Assembly (NCBI GenBank): GCA_002105175.1
Contig: MCGE01000015.1
Location: 434,001-498,000 of the forward strand
Length of the DNA: 64,000 nucleotides
DNA from: Absidia repens
Taxonomy: Eukaryota > Mucoromycota > Mucoromycetes > Mucorales > Cunninghamellaceae
Direction: 5' to 3'
Both the position numbers and the translations under genes were made by a program. The notes under the pieces were generated by a model. That model made no database searches and had not been told where the DNA came from. It saw nothing but the letters and a program-made list of their open reading frames with translations. Below, in pieces: positions 35,915 to 48,510 of the stretch (position 1 is its first letter; every line of letters starts with the position of its first letter).

Positions 35915-36765
35915 TATGATAGTAAATGTAAAGAGAGGTTTTTTCAAAAAAAAAGATGAGAAAGAAAGACAAGAAAAAATAACGACGGGGGTGTAAAATC
36001 GCGTTTTTATGTTGTGTGCCTTTTAATTTTTTTGGTCGGGCAGTTACATCACATTTTTTTTTTTTTTTTTGTCGCTCCGAGTACGATATTTTTCGCAAGT
36101 TCTGTGTTACCCCCTCCGAGTCTTTTCGCCTTGGGGACACACCCAACAAATAGAAAAACCGATTAATACCCACCCGATGCAACAAAAAGCGGATGTGTGC
36201 GTGGGACCCGGGAACTCCGATAGAAAGGGCTTCTTTTCACATTTTCAATCATCATTCGTTTTGACAAATCACCTGTATTGGATCATCAACATCAGAACAT
36301 ATCCCCCCTCTTGATTTGTTTTTGTTTTTTCATTTCCATTCAACTCTTGTCCCACCACCACCAAAAAAAGAAAGAACTCCTCCCTTCCCTCAACCGCCAC
36401 AAAAAAAAATCTTGGGCGAGAGAACACATTTCTGCTGAATTGATCCCTAATGTTCTTTCAAACCGACTTCTTCCGTCCCGGCACATCATTTCAAATGAAA
36501 CAGATCACGTGAAAAAACCCATCAAAAACATAAGAGTAAAAACAAAAGTTGGTAATTTTTTATTGAAATAGAACACATACTATAATAGTGAATAAAAACA
36601 GCAACTAATTTCTAATGTGAAATGTATGTGGGGGAAAATGTGTGAGTATGTGTATGTTGGTAATGAAGATTGGGTTTGGTGCAATATATATTTTTTTGAC
36701 TTGAAGATCCGCCGCCAAACATGGAGTAGAAAGGTGGAGAGAGTAAGAGAGAGGTATTTCTGTTA
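35915..36765. other. FBA1 promoter region and 3' flank of the E2 gene
   Basis: C-rich and C/A-rich stretches lie at 36090-36180 and 36300-36400. An exact CACGTG palindrome in the context TCACGTGA is at 36505-36512. No coding gene is seen. Near 36590 an AATAAAAAC is present on the plus strand. Confidence 0.5.
36505..36512. promoter_or_regulatory. TCACGTGA E-box upstream of FBA1
   Basis: This is a perfect 8-bp palindrome about 590 bases upstream of the aldolase start. CACGTG is the canonical target of bHLH-zipper proteins of the MYC/MAX/MLX class, one of which is encoded at 60.2-62.1 kb. Function here is inferred from motif identity only. Confidence 0.35.
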
Positions 36766-37951
<1,186 letters not shown>

Positions 37952-38000
37952 GATAGAGAAAAAAAAAAAAAAAAAAAAAGAAGGAAAAACAAATTGAAGG

Positions 38001-38043
<43 letters not shown>

Positions 38044-38484
38044 CATCGCGACGCGGCGGAGGTGAAGCCAAGATCTGAAAAAAATGAACTCCCGCTACCT
38101 TGCTGCTACTACATTACAAGTAGGATAAAGAAGTTGGCATACAATTGTGTAAAGACGTGTAGAATAAAAAATGTTTCAAAAAAACAAAAGTTCATAGATA
38201 TGGAATTTTATTGAAGGAATCTTCGCATCTATATACATGGACAGGGTAATGACTTGACCCAGTGAATACATATAAAGTAAACTGCCCATACCTGATAAAT
38301 GCGTTGTAAAGCGAATAACCCAAACCCATTAGCCTAAAGAACTAAATGCTATATTATACTATACTATATAATCTGTACTCCCTATCACTATACTATTCAC
38401 AGACGAGAGACAAATTAAAAAGATCATACAATTGGTGATATCGTTTGATAATTCTTTTTATTCCATAACAACGCACCAAGACAA
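37952..38484. other. E2 promoter side and LSM6 3' flank
   Basis: Two long A-runs (37960-37979 and about 38004-38039) lie directly upstream of the E2 start in its orientation (as T-runs). No gene is seen. AATTCTTTTTATTCC near 38450 is in the 3' flank of LSM6. Confidence 0.5.
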
Positions 38485-38893
38485 TCATTCTGTCTTCTCA
38501 GCACTAATATATAATACTATCAAAACAAGATAAACAAAGAGATGAGTGTCCTTTCCCACGTTTTTTGATATATGCACTCGTTAAACTTGCCATTATTTCC
38601 ACGTACAAAGGTATCCCCGTACTTGTTTTTCAGTTTTCCATCAACATATTCTTCAGTATTCTCTAAAGCAATATTCATGTAGCCATCCAAGCAAGCCAAT
38701 ACACCTTGAAGAAAAGAAAATGGGGAAACCAGAGAGTGAAGCCAATGTCCTTTATCGCTTATCCCCCCGCCTTTCTTTTTTTTTGTTTTGTTTATTTACC
38801 TTTATAATCAATCCCAGAGTTCAGTTTCACCACCACATTTTGTCCTATTACTGAATTCAAAAAGTTGGTTGGTGATCTTGTATGGCCGTCCAT
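38485..38893 (-). CDS. LSM6: U6 snRNA-associated Sm-like protein LSm6
   Basis: A subunit of the LSm1-7 (mRNA decay) and LSm2-8 (U6 snRNP) rings. Three exons (38893-38800, 38704-38591, 38516-38485) give 79 residues, the family length. It reads MDGHTRSPTNFLNSVIGQNV, VVKLNSGIDYKGVLACLDGY (Sm1), NIALENTEEYVDGK, and YGDTFVRGNNVLYISAEKTE (Sm2). The canonical RGNN-VLYIS join is obtained only if the second intron uses a GC donor: AATAATG followed by GCAAGT, with acceptor TTGATAG. Reading on without that intron gives a non-family tail. Identity is secure and the GC-AG intron well supported. Confidence 0.95.
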
Positions 38894-39266
38894 TTGTTTT
38901 TGAGATAAGAGCAAAGAAAGGAAGATGGAATGAATTGACTCTTGCCCGTCCTTTTTAATTCCCGATTATTGGGCTGACTGACGCGCTGGGATTGTATTTT
39001 GGGTATAGAAGAGAAGCGCTATCCAGGTCTACACATGGAAACATGTAGTATTCTAACAATAAAACCAGTGCACAAAAAAAAAAAAAAAAAGGATCAACGA
39101 ACACTACTTCATAGCTTCAATATATAAAAACATTTTTCCCAGCACAACATTTTTGAAAATATCAATTAACCAACGTCTAAAAAAACACAAACGCATTTAT
39201 TGACTAAAAAAACAAATAGCACAATCAAAAAATAATCAAAGTAACAAAAGTAAAGGTACCAAAAAT
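38894..39266. other. Intergenic, no gene seen
   Basis: Promoter side of LSM6 and 3' flank of the BRCT gene. An A-run is at 39074-39090. Nothing else is recognisable. Confidence 0.5.
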
Positions 39267-41702
39267 CTAATCATCCGATTGCCCGTACAATTTCAAAAAG
39301 TCATCCCGTTTCATGGTTTCATAGCCAGCTTTTTCATAGGGTCGAGTTTCTTTGAGTGTGCCAGAGGAGACCACAATCAGGGCACGGTCACATTTCACCA
39401 TATCTGGTTGCTTGCCACGCAACTATGTGCATGAATGTTACGAAAAACAAAAATATTAGTACAATAATCAACCCTCCCCTTCCCTCCATTCCATCCATTC
39501 TTTTCGAGTGTTTGCGTATTACCTTGGCACCAACAGCTTTTGCGAGATCTTGAGCATCGGATCGCTTGATATCGGCAGAGGGTTGGAAATAGAGTTTTTT
39601 GTTCGTGAAGTAGTTTAGACCGCTTTGGCGAATCACCACATAATCTTTTTCGTCTAAGAGAGAAGGAAAGTGTAAGCATGTCAGTCAGCTCCTTTCTCCG
39701 TCCCTTTTTTTTTTTTTTTTTTTTTGGTTTACCTTCAAAATGTGCCTTCAAAATGGACATTTCCGCCCACCGTTCTGAGACAATGTATCGTTTACTAGCC
39801 AGCGCACATAAAAGGTTCGTCGTTTTCTTGACACTATCGGTCACTAAATGAGTACACAGGTCCCAGTTGAAAACAACCGTAGCCCCCATCGCCTCTATCG
39901 ATCTACGGTACTAAACATAAAAAAAAAAAAAAAAAAAAGAGTAAATAAAGAGTCATTCCGGTAGAGAAATAAAAAAAGCAGAATACTGCTACTACTCCCA
40001 ATCCAACTCCATTCTTTTTCATGGTCTTACCTTGTGAATATCAATCGATGAAGAAAACATGATGTAGTATTGTGGAGCCGCGTGAGCAGCAACAACTGTA
40101 GAAAGATCAGTATTTGAGCGCAGTCGTCGTAGTGGTAGGCCAGTAGAGGGGTTGGTCTGATCCGTACCAGCAGCAGCGGATACAACGTTTCGTTTGCTTG
40201 ATCTTTTTCCACGAGTCTGATGTTGAGTATGGTCATCTTGTTGCTGATCTAGAAAAGGGATGCCATGTTGTCTATATTTTGCAAAGAGGGTGCTTTTAAC
40301 TAAGTAAATAAACAAAAAAAAAAAGGTTGGATGAGGAGCCATTCTATATATTGTTGGGGATCGTTGTATCTTACTTGTTGATTGTATGGAGGAGCTGTAT
40401 CATCATTATCGGTATCATTATCATTATTATCGTCACCATTGGGGAATTCATCATTTTGTACTGCTTGTTGTAGATTATCAAAGTCATCATCCGGGAATGT
40501 GCTTCCAATTTGTGGTCGTAACGGTGTTGAGGATGGCTGGAGAGAGACTTGTTGAGCAAAATCGTCAATTCTTTCAGGTGAATAATCATGCAAGTGGACT
40601 TGAGAGTAATCCTTATCGGCATCGTCGTCGTTTTCTGCACCTTCCAGTCCTTGTCTAAAAGCCAAATCATCGATGGGGCATGAGCTTTCGACTTGATATA
40701 TATTCGATGTTTCGGCTGCTGCTGTGGTATCTACGTTTACTAAGGGTTCTTCTGCGGTTGATGTTAAAGTCGCTATAGGAGCTGTGTCTTCAGTTCCTTT
40801 CTCAGTTGCTGATGATTGTAATTCCGGGCCTGAGTTTGATGATGTTGTATTTGATGGTAAGGAGTTTGATGAGTGATCAGACTGACTAAAAGAATTGTCC
40901 CGGCACTGTCCCAAAGAGTTGTCCACTGATACGGTGATAAAAGATCGTTTTCGTCCTTCCAAATGCAATATAGTTTCCCCTGAAGAGATGTTACTAGAAT
41001 CCAAGGATGCAGCTAGTCCTATGAAATACATAAATAAAAAGCATGTTAATGATCTGTATTTGTGGGCTACACATGAAACAAGATGTGTATCATCATCATC
41101 TTTTATATATATATGTCCAACATTGTCCTACCTTCCACAGTGATATCTTTTTCCAAATAATAGCGTTGTCTTTGATCAATTTGACCTCTAAATGGTTGTA
41201 CGTCAGAGTAACCGGGCAATAACGATCGAGTGGAAGCGATATTTGACAAATCGCTATAGCCTCTTTCTAGGTTCCGTTGCTGTACCGCTGATTCAGAGTT
41301 GTAGCGCCCAAACTTGCGTTTCGTGCCAATATCCGATTCCAGGTTGTTGCTTTTGGAGCGAAAGAGTCGTCGATCAGCCTGTGAGCTCGCTTCCCTAAGT
41401 TGCTTGCTGTCCAAACTGCCATCAAACTTCGCCAATGAAGAGTCAGATGAATGGAAAGATCCAATAAATGATTCATTGCTGTACTGTTCTTGAGTCGTCC
41501 CATTAGAAGATTGGTAGGTTGAAAAAGTTGAGAAGGGTGTACTTCCAGTATGAGGCGCAGTGTTTGTTGTTGGTGTTACGGTTGCTGTGGTTGCTTGAAC
41601 AGGTGGAGGACTTGATAAGTTACTGTCTAGGTAATCATATGGTAAAGTAGGGGGTAGATCAGTGTGATCAAACTGATCGTCAGTGTTTTCATCAGAAGAC
41701 AT
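39267..41702 (-). CDS. C-terminal tandem BRCT protein, putative DNA-damage mediator
   Basis: Six exons (41702-41132, 41018-40375, 40243-40031, 39910-39733, 39653-39523, 39422-39267) give 630 residues. The first about 430 are disordered, Ser/Thr/Asp-rich with SQ sites. The last about 190 form two BRCT repeats. The first has PQYYIMFSSSIDI, IEAMGATVVFNWDLCTHLVT, LCALASKRYIVSERW, and the second has DYVVIRQSGLNYFTNKKLYF, LAKAVGAKLRGKQPDMVKCD, RALIVVSSG. Such pairs bind phosphorylated partners; the arrangement recalls MDC1/PTIP/Brc1-type checkpoint mediators, but orthology is not established. The exon 2-3 join is ambiguous: the usual-looking acceptor at about 40298 breaks the frame, so an acceptor at CTAGATCAG (40244) was chosen. 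An upstream Met at 41759 is also in frame. Confidence 0.78.
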
Positions 41703-42154
41703 GAATTCAATAGATATGAATATATACCCAGTAACAACCGATGGCCCCCGAGAAGCCAAAATCTTGGTAACAGGAAAAAAAAAAAAAAAAAAAATAGGTG
41801 ACCCAGAAAAAAAAACTCATCAAAATAAAGGGCAGCAAAATTAGGACCCAAGTCCGACCGTGTTAGGCCACCGCATGATTGGCTCCTTTCGCGACAACAC
41901 CAACATAAAAAAATATGCACCCATTACTAGAGTACGTAAAATGCAATTATACCCACACTACACGTACAGTTCTATGCTTTTGCTTTTGGCCACAGAACAA
42001 TGTTTTCTACTGAAACAAGTGGGTATCAAGAGATACTAAGGCACCGAGATTTAGCTTAATTTTTTTTTCGGAGGCGACAGCATATTCGGATTTAAACGCC
42101 GATACTGCCTCTGTGCATATCATCTGTACATGATAATTCAGAGGATGATTAACA
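41703..42154. other. BRCT gene promoter side, no gene seen
   Basis: An A-run lies at 41775-41794. No open frame with coding character is present. Confidence 0.5.
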
Positions 42155-42850
42155 GAAGGCATATTTTATTGACGTATATTGGTAGAGTACTAAATTAAAG
42201 ACGAGAGTTTGTAACAAGGATTTATAGTCGAGGATCTGTTGGAGGAAGTATGAGGAGATCTAAAGTGAGATTTAAAGGATAGTCAACATTAATCTAATGG
42301 CACAATTGTAAAATGGGATTTAACATATTGCACAATAAGTGAGAAAGATAATAGATGGGTGTCTTGACTGAGACATAAAAGCTGTCTACCCTAAGGGGAC
42401 GGTAGAACCAAAAAAAAAAAGGATCTATTGTAAAGGAATGAGAGAGACTAATGGGGCTTTTTCATTGATGCAAGTAAAAAGAGATATACTTTATTCAGAT
42501 ATAGATACAAAACAACGGACAAAACTAACACTAAACTAAACTAATGAAGGCTCCAAAAAGCCAACTAATGGCAACCCCAAAATCCTAGATCCAAAATGAA
42601 AGGGTTTCCTCATGCATCTTGTATTTTCTGATCTGAAACCCCTTCTAAGCTAGACCTGACACTAAACTAAGTCCCCCCAAACCTCAAAAAGATTACAACT
42701 GTGAATAAAAAAATGAAAAGGGAAAAAAAGAACGAAAGCGGAAAAATAAAAATGGCCGAAAATAAAAAATCCACGTGGGCGGAGTGTGAAAGCTTTCTGC
42801 GGTTCTCTTCGTGAACTCCAGCGCAAGTAACCGGTCTAAAAAACAAACAA
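42155..42850 (-). repeat. Dispersed repeat copy 6 (CACGTG-box family, near full length)
   Basis: Box CACGTGGGCGGAGTGTGAA at 42772-42790. Core complement AAAATGAAAGGGTTTCCTCA at about 42593-42612. First AATAAA-type end: TATCTGAATAAAGTATAT in reverse at about 42486-42505. Second block ends in TCAATAAAATATG near 42160-42172. Co-linear with copies 4 and 7. Confidence 0.8.
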
Positions 42851-43731
42851 ACAAACGCAAATGAAGATTCAAGAAGACCACTGTTTTGATATATATATAT
42901 ATATATATCATTAATGCACACATCAGCATGACGGCATTACCCGCAATAACGATGCAACTTTTTTTTCCTGTTTGATATTGTTATTGCCCCTACATTATCA
43001 TGTTCCTGTATGCAAATTAAAAATATTCTACTTGGTTCGTTACATCAGATGAAGGGAATGTACTGATAAAATTGTGACGTACTTGATTTTTGTTGTTTTA
43101 AGGCATATGTAAGAAATCATTAAATGAGGGGGGAGGGGATACGTAAAAAAAAAAACAAGAGAAGTTTTAGACTAAAAATATATATATTCTTGACTGGAAA
43201 CCTCAGGGGTGCCACATGTGGAGCAGAAACCACCAAACCAAACATACACAGTTCCTGAATTATTGATGATCGATTCAGGGCAGAACTTAGTTGTTTGATG
43301 ATTCTTTTTTTTTTTTTTTTGAATGTAAGTTGGCACCGGAATGATGTCAATGAGTCTGGACTAATAAAAAAAACACGAGGGTACATCACGATTAGCTTGC
43401 TAACCTTATCTGATCGTAAATATGAGAGTGTATATCAAGGGATAACAGAAAAAAAAAGGACCTATAAAATGATGATGAAGACCGGGAGAGTAAATGATCG
43501 AGTCAATCAATCAATCAATCAAAACAACAAAGTAATTAAACAGTCATTTTTTTATGCGATAAAAAAAGGGCGGAGTCTTTATTATTGTTAAATGTATAAA
43601 ATGTATCTAAAAGTATAGGTAGATGGTATGTATCATGATCAAACTAACTATAGGAAAGAGGAGAGGGGGGGGGGGCGAGGGGAAAGAATGGAGAAGTATA
43701 TATACGCCTGTGTATAAAAAAAGAACACTAG
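42851..43731. other. Intergenic, no gene seen
   Basis: Holds (TA)n at 42889-42908, an ATCA array at 43503-43521 (AATCAATCAATCAATCA), and a G-run near 43667. It ends in the 3' flank of the Erd1-like gene. Confidence 0.5.
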
Positions 43732-45325
43732 CTAATGGGAGAGGGAATCGTCCTCTTCTTCATGTATAGGGGTGAGTAGAGAATGTTTGGGTCTGTCCAA
43801 TAAATCCATTCGGAAATCGCTATCGCTCTGATGGAGTGGTATTGAGTTGAGCATAACTGGAGATGGTGATGACGTTGACGATGAGTCTGTGGTAGCTGTT
43901 GGCAGTGTAGATCGCTTCACCCATTCACTTTCCATTCTAAAAATCACCCAAATCCATCGACGTACGACCTCTAATAATTCCACCAAGAAGACGCTACCTT
44001 CAATTTTTTTAATATAAATGTGAGAACTAAATTTAAGACCCCAGGTGATACGCAAGACAAAGTCCGCCATCATAGCCAAAAAGTAAATTGCCGTTGATGG
44101 GAAATGAAGATGCCGTCGAAACCGAACCATAGGTGTCGCTTGTGGATGATGATGATGATGGTGATGATCAATTGTATGTTTTGCTGGTGCCTCGTATGTC
44201 ACTTGCAGTAAATTCCAATCCATCGATATATCCCACCAAAATGAGTACATTGAATTGATAAAGACAGCCATCATCCTATATAAAAACACAATCATTATCA
44301 AAATAAGTCTGAGTCAAACCGACTTGGAAGAAACATCCCCCCTCCCTCTCTCATTTTTATGTGCGCTTACCATAACCGGAATAAATTTGATTCATCAATC
44401 CACCATGTTGAAGGTATAGACCCAGTTTCAGTAAGATAGCTAGATACCTTTTTCTGTAACGCCGACAAGATAATCACAGGGAAAGCAGTTGCATATTTCA
44501 AAGCATTGAATAAATGTCGCCGTGTTTCACCTCCAGATTCGATATATTCGGATATACATTGCCGGAACCGTATACAGTAAGGAAGACTAATAATAATAAA
44601 CGAACACATCAGAACACAAGACACATTATCTCGGTTTATGTTTTACCTGATGGCCAAGGGAACCAAAACATCACGATAGTAGGTATTTTGTGTATCGGTT
44701 TCGAGTGCCATGAAGTCGAGATTCGATTTGCCTGATAAGACGATACAGCCTGTCAAAAACATGTCACCAAGCACATTGGAAAAACTGGTCAATAGATCGG
44801 CAAATATAATATCGGCAAAATAGACACTAGCAAATAGGTTGACAGAAGTGATTCGTTTGCATAGCCTAAAAAAAAGACAAATCCAGTGCCGCCCCAGTCA
44901 GTAAAAAAAGCAAAGAAAACTGTATACCTATTGTTTTGCCTGGAGCGTCTCTCGCCTCATATACGTTACCTTATAAACCGAGCCCGTTCTTTGAATAAGA
45001 AGTTTTTCCCAGGCCAAAATAATAAAGCAATAGCAGAGAGGTAAGCCAATAGAGGAAGCCAAGACGACTCTTCAGGTTGGACAAAGTGAAGGTAGAACCA
45101 AAGATTGAACAGGACAACAATGGATAGTATGCCAGCAATGGTGAAAATAGGTTGATACACACGTTTGTCGTTGGTACTTGAAGAGGAAGGATGATGGATT
45201 TGTAGTAAATAAGAGGGATCGATGCGATGGCGACAGAGTAGGAATAAATTAAGACCCCAGCCCCATAAACCAATACAGATGAGTATGATGGGTCGATACG
45301 ATCCCGGTATCAACGAAGACTCCAT
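43732..45325 (-). CDS. EXS-domain multi-span protein, Erd1-like
   Basis: Four exons (45325-44970, 44865-44647, 44586-44371, 44275-43732) give 444 residues. The N-half has several membrane segments (PIILICIGLWGWGLNLFLLC, FTIAGILSIVVLFNLWFYLH, LLAYLSAIALLFWP). The EXS region follows: ASVYFADIIFADLLTSFSNV, SLPYCIRFRQCISEYIESGG, HLFNALKYATAFPVI, SMYSFWWDISMDWNLL, FSSHIYIKKIEGSVFLVELL and VVRRWIWVIFRMESEW. Yeast Erd1 is a Golgi EXS protein needed for retention of ER and Golgi residents and phosphate recycling; here that role is inferred. Without an SPX domain this is not a Pho90/XPR1-type protein. A tract of about seven consecutive His residues sits between two spans, and the C-tail is Ser/Thr-rich and acidic. 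Confidence 0.85.
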
Positions 45326-45521
45326 GGTTCGAGTGTCTGTATTAACACTGATGTGTGTGTGAGTGTACCAATAGTGATAATAGAAAAGGTATCAAAATGG
45401 CTTGATATGAAAAAGATGAACAAAAAAAAAAAAAAAAGTCAGATAGGGCAAAGAAGGGGAAAGTCAAAAAAAAAACTCTCACTTTGCCCAGTGGGATCAT
45501 ATAAGCGGCATTTGAAATGAT

Positions 45522-46228
45522 TTATTCTTTGGTTAAATTGGACATCATGTCAGCCAGGGGTGGTAAAGAATAAGGATGCTGATCATTCATTTCGTCATTC
45601 AAGAGATTACTACCTCTCATATTATGATCAATACTATTACTACTTTTTCTACTATTACAATAACCATCATCACCTTTATTATGTTCCGTCCCTAGAAATT
45701 AAAGCAAATGTTCGAAAACTGGGCTGCCTTTCTATGCTTTGTTATGATTTCTTACCTCTTAGATAGAAAGCGTCAGAAACACTGCCACTTAATGTGTCTG
45801 AAACATGATGCTCGGGTCCTGGTGGGTGAAGTTTTTCACTTACCGATACTACTTCTTTCATAAGTTTTGCTAATAACTAAGGATGATGATGAACCCATCA
45901 AAAAAAAAAACATGGTAAGTATCATGAACAGAATAAATAAAATTCTCACCTTTTGTTGATCTTGTTGTTGCTGGCGCAAAGATTGGGTTTCACGCTTCAT
46001 TTCTTCAAACTGTTTTTCTTCCAAGGCCAACCGTCTTTCAATGTCCGCCATAAGTGGGGCGTACCGCTGCTCTTCTTTTTCTACGGGTAACATGTAAGAT
46101 GATAGTTTGCGTTGTATAAGTAATAGTGATTCTTCATCGTCACGTTGGAAATGACGATGTTTAAACTGCCAAACTGTTTCTTGTCCTAGAAATAACAGTA
46201 TTAATTATAATTATTATGCATGTACGTT

Positions 46229-46259
<31 letters not shown>

Positions 46260-46469
46260 GGATGTTCATACGTCCACTAGCATAATCGATGGCAATATTG
46301 AAGTGATACACTTTTCGGAAGCCATAAACTGAAATAATAAATAGTCATCGATCATCGTAGAAATGAAAGGAAAAAAAAAACAGTCAATAGGGTTTATAGA
46401 ATCGAAGAATGTTAGACAGAACTTTGTTTTGCAGGAGCACTTTCATCACGAATTGGTCTAGGCACCCGC

Positions 46470-46502
<33 letters not shown>

Positions 46503-46846
46503 GCATCATGATGCATCCACTTACGATTAAGCTGTCTAACAAAACTATGCCAATTATTATGCTTAAAATAATGTGGTAAGACTGATTTGCAAAACATGAT
46601 GGAATTTGAAATACAAATGGTTGTGCCATGTTCTGACCAATGGATAATAGACTGAAGATTACAATCATTCATGATTCTAATATTTAATGGAGTCAGTTGA
46701 TGATGATGAATGAGTCAGGGTAGTGTCAATAACTACTGTGGGAGAACGAAGTGATTTTTTTTTACGTACCTCCATAATTTTTTTATAAAAGGCGAAAGGC
46801 GTTTTTCTGATGTAGAAGTGGTATTAAAAGACACGACTTGTTTCAT
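45522..46846 (-). CDS. HSF-type DNA-binding transcription factor, small
   Basis: Seven exons (46846-46770, 46676-46525, 46328-46272, 46185-45950, 45876-45844, 45810-45756, 45691-45522) give 259 residues. The HSF winged-helix domain occupies about residues 18-115: PFIKKLWRIMNDCNLQSIIH, WSEHGTTICISNSIMFCKSV, LPHYFKHNNWHSFVRQLNLY, GFRKVYHF, and WQFKHRHFQRD. A heptad-rich coiled coil follows (ERRLALEEKQFEEMKRETQS) and a short Asn-rich tail ends ADMMSNLTKE. The recognition helix matches the family (FKHNN-SFVRQLN-YGF-K). It is shorter than canonical Hsf1 and lacks a clear long activation region, so it is more like Skn7/Sfl1/HSF-like paralogues in scale. Two downstream acceptors are weakly defined by eye. 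Confidence 0.85.
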
Positions 46847-47817
46847 TGAAAAAAAAAAAAAAGAATGGACGAAGAAAAGGAAAAAAAGTATAACAAAATA
46901 GGAACAAATGAAAAAGAACAATCAAATAGAAGGTCATAAGAAAAAAAAGATATGACTCCTTATAGGCATCATTTCTTCGATAGTTAAATTTCGGTCCAAC
47001 ACTAGTGCACTTTGTCGTCATTTTTTTGAGGATATTGATTGTTTTTGGAAATTATAGCTCGGAACAAGGTTTTCACTCCGTCAATTGATGAGACAAATCA
47101 CAGGCAAGTTTGAAATTCACTTTCCCCTCATTCTTTAAAAGGTTCAATTGCCCTACATATAAAAACATACTGTACATATAGTGAAGTGGCGAAACAAAGT
47201 TCACATACTATGAAAAAGTCACCCCTTTATATACACGTTTAATCCCCCCCCTTGTTTATCCCACTTTGTTGTTAAATAATCAGTCATCCTTGCACAATTT
47301 CATCCTTCATACTATCATCACCAACATAATCAATCATCAGTAATAAATACTACAGTAACCAATGTCACTATCATTTCATGCCGCCTTTCTCTCCATGTTG
47401 TCTTCCAAATGCAGAAAAAAATAATCCAGATTTACTCCTCAAAATCATACCTCGTTGTGAAATCATCTTTTTCCATAACACCCTTCACAATCAATTATCT
47501 CCCTATATAGATAGAGCCCAAATCACACAAAAAACAAACATCCCTATTCACCATCATATTCCTCCATTCCTTCATTGTCTCCTATATAAAGTCAAAACAC
47601 CACATAAACATCCCTATACACAATCCTTCCGACATCATTTTCCCCCTAAATCGAATATCCATCGTATATGCAACAATATAATTGTCAAAAAAAAAAAAAA
47701 TCGAGTCGATAAAATAAAACAAAAAGTTGCAGGTTTTTATTGATAAGAGGAATCTATGTTGGTGGTGTAAAAAATTTAACTGAGGTCGGTGTTGATGGTA
47801 AAGCAAGTTGCAGTCGT
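46847..47817. other. Upstream of HSF-like gene and QCR9 3' flank
   Basis: No gene is supported. The plus strand is C/A-rich with CATCACC runs at 47310-47600; open frames there look like low complexity. TAAAAAATTT near 47766 is in the QCR9 3' flank. Confidence 0.5.
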
Positions 47818-48098
47818 TTATTTTTCGTAGTTGTGCTTGATATCCTTCCATTGTTTCTATAAAAACAACAGTACAATGAATGGTGAGCACAGACTTTCTT
47901 TTTTTTTTTTTTTTTTTTTTGGATTCAATATTGACTTACACCCTTGTTGACCTTATCCCAGATGGTAGTGCTAGCAGTATCATAAACAACTTCAAAAGCA
48001 ATGGCAGACACAAAGATGGAGGTGATGAATACAGAGTTCTTCTTGAAGAGGGTGTTGTAAACACCACGGGCGATACCAGATGAAGCGGCGGCAGGCAT
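47818..48098 (-). CDS. QCR9: Ubiquinol-cytochrome c reductase subunit 9
   Basis: A small inner-membrane subunit of respiratory complex III. Two exons (48098-47940, 47856-47818) give 65 residues, the family length. It begins MPAAASSGIARGVYNTLFKK, continues NSVFITSIFVSAIAFEVVYD (the single span with the conserved aromatic/acidic exit), TASTTIWDKVNKG, and ends KQWKDIKHNYEK, matching the family's YNTLFKR, FE..D and LWKDIK landmarks. The intron carries a T/A homopolymer of more than 20 bases. Confidence 0.93.
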
Positions 48099-48510
48099 AT
48101 TGATCGTTAAGGGCTGTAAAAAAAAAGAAAGAGAAAAAAATATTTTGAGGTGGACCAGGGGAGTGCAAAAAAAAAAAAAAAAAAAAAAAATCGCCCCCCA
48201 TCAAACGTCACACTTGAATCCTTTCACTGTTGCGATTTCGTCCTTTTAATTACCGCAATTCATGCCCAAGTCTATTTCACCCACCTAGGCCAAAACATAA
48301 TAAAAAGCACCCTGCTCCCTCATCATATATCATCTACCTATGTACCGACTCCACCTTAAAATAATCCAGTTTCTATTCCAAAAGATAGAACCAAGAAACC
48401 CGCCAAAAAAGTGTTCCTTGGGTATTGACAACCTGACTAAACCACATCTATTCCATATATAAAACAACACAAAGACCCATCTAATCCATTCTAATTTATT
48501 ATTTATTTAT
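48099..48510. other. Intergenic, no gene seen
   Basis: An A-run lies at 48169-48190. This is the promoter side of QCR9 and the 3' flank of the UNC-50 gene. Confidence 0.5.

Noticed and set aside
38591..38620. Read-through of LSM6 exon 2 past RGNN
   Set aside because: It gives a tail unlike any LSm6, whereas the GC-AG intron restores the family C-terminus at the right length.
47378..47743. 121-codon plus-strand frame rich in His/Pro
   Set aside because: Low-complexity C/A-rich DNA with no domain, upstream of the HSF-like gene.
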